Source of the DNA: Ketobacter sp964016105
Lineage (GTDB): Bacteria > Pseudomonadota > Gammaproteobacteria > Pseudomonadales > Ketobacteraceae
Reading direction: 5' to 3'
NCBI GenBank assembly: GCA_964016105.1
Contig: CAXHEX010000007.1
Span: 183,902 to 247,901 of the forward strand
DNA: 64,000 bases
Under the pieces are notes generated by a model. It was not told the origin of the DNA, ran no database searches, and saw only the letters and a program-made list of their open reading frames with translations. Positions 59,842 to 64,000 of this stretch are shown piece by piece. How positions within the stretch are numbered: the first letter of the stretch is position 1; each line of letters opens with the position of its first letter. The position numbers were made by a program, and so were the translations under genes.

Positions 59842-61667
59842 GAGACGTTCTCCATGACGGATTGATAGATTTCGGTGCTCACCGGTACAGGAAAATCCAG
59901 TAGCTGTTGGGCGTAGGCTTTACCTTGTGGATCGATTCTAAGGCTGGTAATACCACCGCCACCTAAGCTGTTATGCAAAAGAAAATTCAGGGCTAGGATT
60001 CCTGGTAATTCCCAGACCTCGATATTGGGCGCATCGTCAAAACAATGTTGCATATATGTACCCACACTGGCGGCCGTTAAAGCTGCTTTAATCCAGGGGT
60101 AAAATTGTGGCGTGCGGGCGATCACTCCTATATTGGCTTTATCTCCTTTATCACCACTGCGAGCCCAGGCAAGTTTCACCAGGGGTAAAGTGTGACTTGA
60201 TTCTGCATTAATATTTAATGCAAACGGGGCTTGTGCTGGTGACTTCTCATCAATGAAGTGATTGGTACAATCCACGGCTACGGGGTTTACTAAACCCTTG
60301 TGCTGCACCTCTATGGAGACGTCCTTTTTCGGCAGTAGAAATGAGAACAACCGAATTACCGGCGACACCTTTGGTCTGCCACCTACAATTCCGGTGATGC
60401 CCGGTGCCATGCCGGTGGCGGCCTGGGCAATTTCTTTGGCGAAGAGTTGCAGCGCTTCTTTATGGCTATGGCGCGCAGCGATTTTTACCACCACCTCACG
60501 GCAGGACTGAATCCGGCTTTGCCCACCATAGGTGGCTTCTGTTCCCAAAATTTCTATATTTGTTTCGCTAAAATCAGGAAGTTGTCTTTCTGCATAGAGG
60601 TGGCTGGTTTTTTTTAACAATGCCTGGGCTACCCGTTGGGCTTTGCGGTTGGCATCAATGCCTGCCAGTAGAAAGCTGGCCGTGACTCGAAAACCATCGG
60701 GATAGGTGGCGCATACTTTGTATTGGTCACTTGGCCCCTGTCCCTTGGCGCCCCAGACTTTCACCTGGTTTTCATCCAATTGAGTCATTTGAACTTGAGT
60801 GAAGTCACACACCACATCGGGAAGAACGTAGGCGTTTGGGTTGCCTATTTCATAAACCAGCTGTTCTGCCACTGTGGCGCAACTGACTAACCCCCCGGTC
60901 TGTTCCGGTTTGCTCACCACAAAATTGCCATCGGCCCAGCAGGTTAATACAGGAAATCCCATATTGTGGTAATCGGGCACGGTTTCCCAGTCGGTAAAAT
61001 TGCCGCCGGTACACTGGGCTCCGCATTCAACGATATGACCCGCCAAGCTACCCTGTGCCAATTTGTCGTAGTCTTCCCAGCACCAGTGGAATTCGTGAAC
61101 CAAGGGCCCCAAAACCAATGCGCTGTCCACAATGCGTCCTGTGATTACGATATCCGCATGGGAATCCAGAGCGGCGACTATGCCGCGAGCCCCCAGGTAG
61201 GCGTTCATGCTCACCATGAAAGGGGGTAGGGGAGCACCGGAGTACATATCCTCTATGGGGCGTTGTTTAATTTCATTGGCCATGGGTAGCAGGTCGTCGC
61301 CCGTCACCACGGCAACGGTCAGATTGAGTCCAGCGTCGGCAATCAGCTTTTCCAATAAAGCGCCGCAAGCTGTGGGGTTCACACCACCGGCGTTGCTGAT
61401 CACTTTGATGTTCTTTTGCTCTATTTCTGAAAGCAGGGGAGCCATAACGTTGCTAACAAAATCGGGAGCAAACCCTGCATCCGGGTTTTTCATTCGTGCC
61501 CCCGCCATGATGGACATGGTTATTTCCGCCAGGTAATCAAACACCAGATAATCCAATTCGGCCTGCCGAACCAGTTGAAATGCGGCGGTTTCCGTATCGC
61601 CCCAGAATGCGGAAGCGCAGCCTATGGTGATCTGTTTTTTGGGGGAGTTATCGGAATGTTCACTCAC
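59838..61667 (-). CDS. atuA: AtuA-like DUF1446 protein
   Basis: The 609-residue protein starts with IGCASAFWGDTETAAFQLV and DYLVFDYLAEITMSI, the DUF1446 (acyclic terpene utilisation A) family. It has a C-terminal ferredoxin-like extension (residues about 500-609, KLAWARSGDKGDKANIGVI). Its function is unknown, but it is required for acyclic terpene growth in Pseudomonas (recalled). It is the first gene of the leftward operon and shares a divergent control region with a TetR gene. Nothing in its sequence looks broken. Confidence 0.85.
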   Translation of the reverse strand: MSEHSDNSPKKQITIGCASAFWGDTETAAFQLVRQAELDYLVFDYLAEITMSIMAGARMKNPDAGFAPDFVSNVMAPLLSEIEQKNIKVISNAGGVNPTACGALLEKLIADAGLNLTVAVVTGDDLLPMANEIKQRPIEDMYSGAPLPPFMVSMNAYLGARGIVAALDSHADIVITGRIVDSALVLGPLVHEFHWCWEDYDKLAQGSLAGHIVECGAQCTGGNFTDWETVPDYHNMGFPVLTCWADGNFVVSKPEQTGGLVSCATVAEQLVYEIGNPNAYVLPDVVCDFTQVQMTQLDENQVKVWGAKGQGPSDQYKVCATYPDGFRVTASFLLAGIDANRKAQRVAQALLKKTSHLYAERQLPDFSETNIEILGTEATYGGQSRIQSCREVVVKIAARHSHKEALQLFAKEIAQAATGMAPGITGIVGGRPKVSPVIRLFSFLLPKKDVSIEVQHKGLVNPVAVDCTNHFIDEKSPAQAPFALNINAESSHTLPLVKLAWARSGDKGDKANIGVIARTPQFYPWIKAALTAASVGTYMQHCFDDAPNIEVWELPGILALNFLLHNSLGGGGITSLRIDPQGKAYAQQLLDFPVPVSTEIYQSVMENVS

Positions 61668-61711
61668 AAATAAGCCGCCTTGTTTGCAATGGGGGTTGGA
61701 TCTGAATTACA

Positions 61712-61737
61712 TTACCAAGCAAGCGCTAGGTTTGTAA
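61712..61737. promoter_or_regulatory. Palindrome between atuA and atuR, candidate operator
   Basis: A 26-base imperfect palindrome with 10 of 13 positions matched per half, centred on AGCGCT, with TTAC/GTAA ends. It lies in the 161-base divergent gap between atuA and the TetR gene, 45 bases from the atuA start. That position and symmetry fit a TetR-type operator controlling both directions. Confidence 0.6.
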
Positions 61738-61828
61738 AGTGGCGTGCAAGGGGCTGGGGCGATAACTGGATCCATCTTCGGTATCATCGCACCAGTATTT
61801 ACGCCACCAAAGTAGGTCAGTAGTAACG

Positions 61829-62434
61829 ATGAGTAAGCAGAAAGCGCGTTTGGCAAACGGTATGGAAGATTCACCCAGAGGACGCTTATTGGCCGCTGCG
61901 GCGCACCTTTTTCGAATTCGAGGATTTGAACGCATTACCGTGAGAGATCTGGCCCAGGAAGTGGGTATCCAGTCCGGCAGTATTTTTCACCACTTTAAAA
62001 CTAAAGAAGAAATATTACGCTGTGTAATGGAAGAGGTGATTCACTTTAATACCCAAAGGCTTCAGCGCAGCATCGAACAGGTGGAGGGCTGTGAGCAGAG
62101 GCTGTTCCAGTTAATTAAATCAGAACTTATTTCCATAAGTGGTGACACTGGTGAGGCAATGGCGGTACTCATATTCGAATGGCGCTGTTTGAAACCGGAA
62201 AGTCAAAAAGCCATTTTGGAGCTAAGGGCTCAGTATGAACAAATCTGGCTGGTGGAATTGGAGCAGGCCCAGCAAAAAGGCTTGATTTCAAAGCAGCGAG
62301 ATTTGTCCATACTTAGGCGTTTGTTGAGTGGTGCAACAGCCTGGTCCAACTACTGGTATAAATCCGGTGGTGAGATGGATGTGGATGCGCTTGCACTGCA
62401 GACTTTGTATATGATTGTTAACCCAAAACAGTAA
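61829..62434 (+). CDS. atuR: TetR-family regulator, probable repressor of the terpene operon (AtuR-like)
   Basis: The 201-residue protein has a TetR helix-turn-helix (GRLLAAAAHLFRIRGFERITVRDLAQEVGIQSGSIFHHFKTKEEIL) and a helical ligand domain. It is divergent from atuA with a palindrome between them. In Pseudomonas AtuR represses atuA-H and is relieved by pathway acyl-CoAs (recalled). ATG 61829 begins at MSKQKARLANGME, before the HTH by about 20 residues. The inducer is not readable from the sequence. Confidence 0.8.
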   Translation: MSKQKARLANGMEDSPRGRLLAAAAHLFRIRGFERITVRDLAQEVGIQSGSIFHHFKTKEEILRCVMEEVIHFNTQRLQRSIEQVEGCEQRLFQLIKSELISISGDTGEAMAVLIFEWRCLKPESQKAILELRAQYEQIWLVELEQAQQKGLISKQRDLSILRRLLSGATAWSNYWYKSGGEMDVDALALQTLYMIVNPKQ

Positions 62435-62754
62435 ATAAATGGCTGGTGGGTCACAAAGTGAGACGGTTTGTATTGTTGTCTAAGTTGAATCTAAAGGGTT
62501 GAATCAATCTAATTCCTTAATAAACAACTAGATAAAGTGAAAATCTGTAATGTATCTTAGCTTCACAAACTGATTAATAAAATTACAAATATCTATTCGA
62601 GTATCAATTTGCAAAATTGATAGTATTGAAAAAGGCAGTCCGTTTGGACCTTTGTCTTTCAGCGGGTTTCCGGATGTGTTTTTTATCCACGATACATCCT
62701 GGGGCAGGGAAACCCTAACAAGCATGATTACAAAAAAAATAACAGGTGGTTGTT
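62435..62754. other. Intergenic region before the second TetR gene
   Basis: This 320-base AT-rich gap contains the perfect palindrome at 62602-62622 and GTTTCCGGATGTG-like text near 62670. I found no ORF with family features and no strong sigma70 promoter by eye. It is likely to carry the promoter and operator of the downstream TetR gene. Confidence 0.4.
62602..62622. promoter_or_regulatory. Perfect 21-base palindrome upstream of the second TetR gene
   Basis: TATCAATTT and AAATTGATA flank GCA as a perfect inverted repeat with 9-base arms, 132 bases before the TetR start. This resembles an operator for an autoregulated TetR protein. A transcription factor other than this one cannot be excluded. 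Confidence 0.5.
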
Positions 62755-63441
62755 ATGAACACACCGGATATGGGGTCGGCTGGAGCTGATTTTACTATCT
62801 CAAGGGGCCCGGATGCTCGGGAACGAATATTGTCTGCGGCAGAGTCACTGTTCGCGATACGTGGGTTTGAAGGGGTATCCACTACCCAGATAGCCAAGGT
62901 TGCGGGTATCACTCAGCCTCTAATCCACTATCATTTCAAGAACAAAGAAGCGCTGTGGAAAGCCACTGTAGCGCGGCTTTTTGGCAAAATATCAGATGAA
63001 TTCTCAACCCAGGTTGGGGCATTACCGAAAAACGATTCCAGACGTTACCTGATAGAGATGATTCGTTGTTACGTGTCACTTATGGCGGCTTATCCGCAAT
63101 TTGGTCAGTTTATTTTGCGGGAAGGGGTTCAGGAATCCCCCCGCTTAGACTGGATGGTTGATGAGTGGGTGAAGCCGTTGTTGGGTCAATTCCATGGCTG
63201 CTATGTGCAGGGAGTTTCAGAAGGCTGGATCAAAGAAATTCCATTCCCTCAACTGATCATGGTGATTACTGCGTCAGCAAGCCAATTTTTCTCTCTTGCA
63301 CCCTTGGTGAAGTCTCTATACGAGATTGAAACCAATGATCCGGAACAGGTGCTGTTTCATGGTGATGCGGTGGCGGAATTGGCTGTTAACGCCATATTAA
63401 CTGATCCGGTGGCGAGTCAACCAAGAGCGACGGTGGCCTAG
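62755..63441 (+). CDS. TetR-family transcriptional regulator
   Basis: The 228-residue protein has the TetR helix-turn-helix (ARERILSAAESLFAIRGFEGVSTTQIAKVAGITQPLIHYHFKNKEALW) and a C-terminal domain with SRRYLIEMIRCYVSLMAAYPQFGQFILREG, as in CecR/YbiH-like regulators. ATG 62755 is preferred to GTG 62746 because AGGTGG ends six bases before it. Its target is unknown; it stands alone, and the palindrome in its leader suggests autoregulation. It is followed by a strong hairpin. Confidence 0.8.
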   Translation: MNTPDMGSAGADFTISRGPDARERILSAAESLFAIRGFEGVSTTQIAKVAGITQPLIHYHFKNKEALWKATVARLFGKISDEFSTQVGALPKNDSRRYLIEMIRCYVSLMAAYPQFGQFILREGVQESPRLDWMVDEWVKPLLGQFHGCYVQGVSEGWIKEIPFPQLIMVITASASQFFSLAPLVKSLYEIETNDPEQVLFHGDAVAELAVNAILTDPVASQPRATVA

Positions 63442-63481
63442 AAAATTTTTTTCTAGGGACCTAATGAAAATACACCTTTAG

Positions 63482-63507
63482 AAAGGCTGCGCTTGCGCGG
63501 CCTTTTT
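63482..63507 (+). terminator. Intrinsic terminator after the second TetR gene
   Basis: AAAGGC-t-GCGC pairs with GCGC-g-GCCTTT, with one mismatch, around a TT loop, and TTTTT follows. It sits 40 bases past the TetR stop. Confidence 0.85.
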
Positions 63508-63529
63508 CGATTAGACCGAAGGCTGAATT

Positions 63530-63724
63530 ATGATTGGTAATGGTTTTCCGTTTGGATCCCGGGGCTATGTTATTTTGGAGGAGGGCGATATAAACCCCAA
63601 AACCTTGCAATTGGATGTGCGCCATTATCTGGTTGTGAAACCCAATGGTGAACAGGTGTCAGGTAGCTTTTCTTTTCAGCAGGCGCAAGACTACATTCGC
63701 AACCAAGAATTAAAACCCAAATAA
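63530..63724 (+). CDS. Small hypothetical protein
   Basis: The 64-residue product starts with MIGNGFPFGSRGYVILEEGDINPK and continues with LDVRHYLVVKPNGEQVSGSFSFQQAQDYI. It is soluble, with beta-strand and one helix. No family is recognised. A GAAGG lies 9 bases before the ATG. It stands between a terminator and the tRNA promoter, so it is monocistronic; coding is supported mainly by the ribosome site and length. Confidence 0.5.
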   Translation: MIGNGFPFGSRGYVILEEGDINPKTLQLDVRHYLVVKPNGEQVSGSFSFQQAQDYIRNQELKPK

Positions 63725-63820
63725 AAATAATGGGTTAGGGCAGAGTCATGTATAAATCTCTTGCCTGGTCGAAGTGAACACTAACATGATAAATAAGTTT
63801 CAGTTTTTTTAATTTATCGT

Positions 63821-63848
63821 TTGACAGCGATGCCAAAACTCGTAGAAT
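63821..63848 (+). promoter_or_regulatory. Sigma70 promoter of the tRNA-Val/tRNA-Asp operon
   Basis: TTGACA (63821-63826) and TAGAAT (63843-63848) have a 16-base spacer, and AT-rich sequence precedes the -35 box. The initiation region AGCGCCC is GC-rich, the discriminator type linked with stringent control of stable RNA genes. Confidence 0.85.
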
Positions 63849-63863
63849 AGCGCCCACTTCTTC

Positions 63864-63939
63864 GGGTGGTTAGCTCAGCTGGGAGAGCATCGCCCTTACA
63901 AGGCGAGGGTCACAGGTTCGATCCCTGTACCACCCACCA
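63864..63939 (+). tRNA. tRNA-Val (anticodon TAC)
   Basis: A 76-nucleotide cloverleaf: acceptor GGGTGGT/ACCACCC, D-arm with GCTCAGCTGGGAGAGC, anticodon loop CTTACAA (TAC), T-arm ACAGGTTCGATCCCTGT, discriminator A and encoded CCA. It is the first gene of a tRNA operon; tRNA-Asp follows six bases later. Confidence 0.97.
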
Positions 63940-63945
63940 AGTCTC

Positions 63946-64000
63946 GGAGCGGTAGTTCAGTTGGTTAGAATACCGGCCTGTCACGCCGGGGGTCGCGGGT
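63946..64000 (+). tRNA. tRNA-Asp (anticodon GTC), 3' truncated
   Basis: The 5' part reads GGAGCGG (acceptor), D-arm GTTCAGTTGGTTAGAAT, anticodon stem CCGGC/GCCGG with loop CTGTCAC (GTC). The window ends in the T-arm at base 64000, so the 3' end is outside. Confidence 0.95.

Noticed and set aside
1..64000. CRISPR arrays, insertion sequences, integrase or prophage genes
   Set aside because: No direct-repeat arrays, transposase motifs or integrases were seen. Gene-poor gaps are short and explained by leaders or tRNAs.

Overview
The window is a stretch of chromosome from a gammaproteobacterium, probably a marine Pseudomonadales or Oceanospirillales relative. Three things support this: the infC-rpmI-rplT-pheST-ihfA-merR-tRNA(Pro) block, the wbpM/tRNA(Asn)/aminotransferase/uvrB junction (both recalled from Pseudomonas genomes, not searched), and an acyclic-terpene (atu) catabolic cluster. 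No genus can be assigned from the sequence alone. I saw no insertion sequence, prophage or CRISPR array.

Region 1 (1-21.9 kb, plus strand apart from one gene) is a surface-polysaccharide locus, and its middle part is visibly AT-rich. It opens with export and chain-length genes: a truncated Wzi-like gene, a large SLBB Wza-like gene and a Wzz-like gene. A compact CMP-sugar module follows: a four-part NeuB fusion (CBS pair, NeuB, SAF, xylose-isomerase-like TIM barrel), a DHDPS/NanA-like aldolase with an altered active site, and a NeuA-like cytidylyltransferase. After that come a Wzx flippase, a TylF-type methyltransferase, a YQHG-motif GT-B-like transferase, GT4 and GT2 transferases, a Wzy-like polymerase, and one methyltransferase on the opposite strand. 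A WbpV-like reductase, a PglC-type initiating phosphoglycosyltransferase and a WbpM-like dehydratase close the locus. They imply that synthesis starts on a 6-deoxy-HexNAc sugar such as QuiNAc or FucNAc. The CMP-sugar module is my best candidate for an undescribed pathway.

Region 2 (21.9-28.3 kb) holds tRNA-Asn, a class I aminotransferase, manC (GDP-mannose), uvrB, a UDP-glucuronate 4-epimerase-like gene and tRNA-Val(GAC).

Region 3 (28.3-37.7 kb) is a signalling block. A periplasmic binding protein and a PAS-GGDEF-EAL membrane protein are read leftward. A five-gene operon is read rightward: REC protein, HDOD protein, REC-degenerate HD-GYP, CHASE histidine kinase and REC-HD-GYP.

Region 4 (37.7-43.9 kb) is the translation block: infC with an ATT start behind a terminator-like hairpin, rpmI, rplT, pheS (behind a long leader hairpin), pheT, ihfA, a merR gene and tRNA-Pro(GGG). 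thrS is not next to infC; the signalling block lies there instead.

Region 5 (44-53.3 kb) is mixed: a diguanylate cyclase, a Nudix hydrolase, a leftward ECF-sigma operon with DUF3619- and DUF3106-like genes, a Blc lipocalin, a fatty-acid desaturase, a phasin-like gene, an unknown gene and an orphan Xre/MbcA/ParS antitoxin-like gene.

Region 6 (53.3-63.5 kb) is the leftward atuA-B-C-D-E-H-like operon for acyclic terpenoid acyl-CoAs, with a divergent TetR gene and an operator-like palindrome between them, then a second TetR gene behind its own perfect palindrome. The biotin-carboxylase partner (AtuF) of the carboxylase is absent from the window. The window ends in a tRNA-Val(TAC)/tRNA-Asp(GTC) operon with a strong sigma70 promoter.
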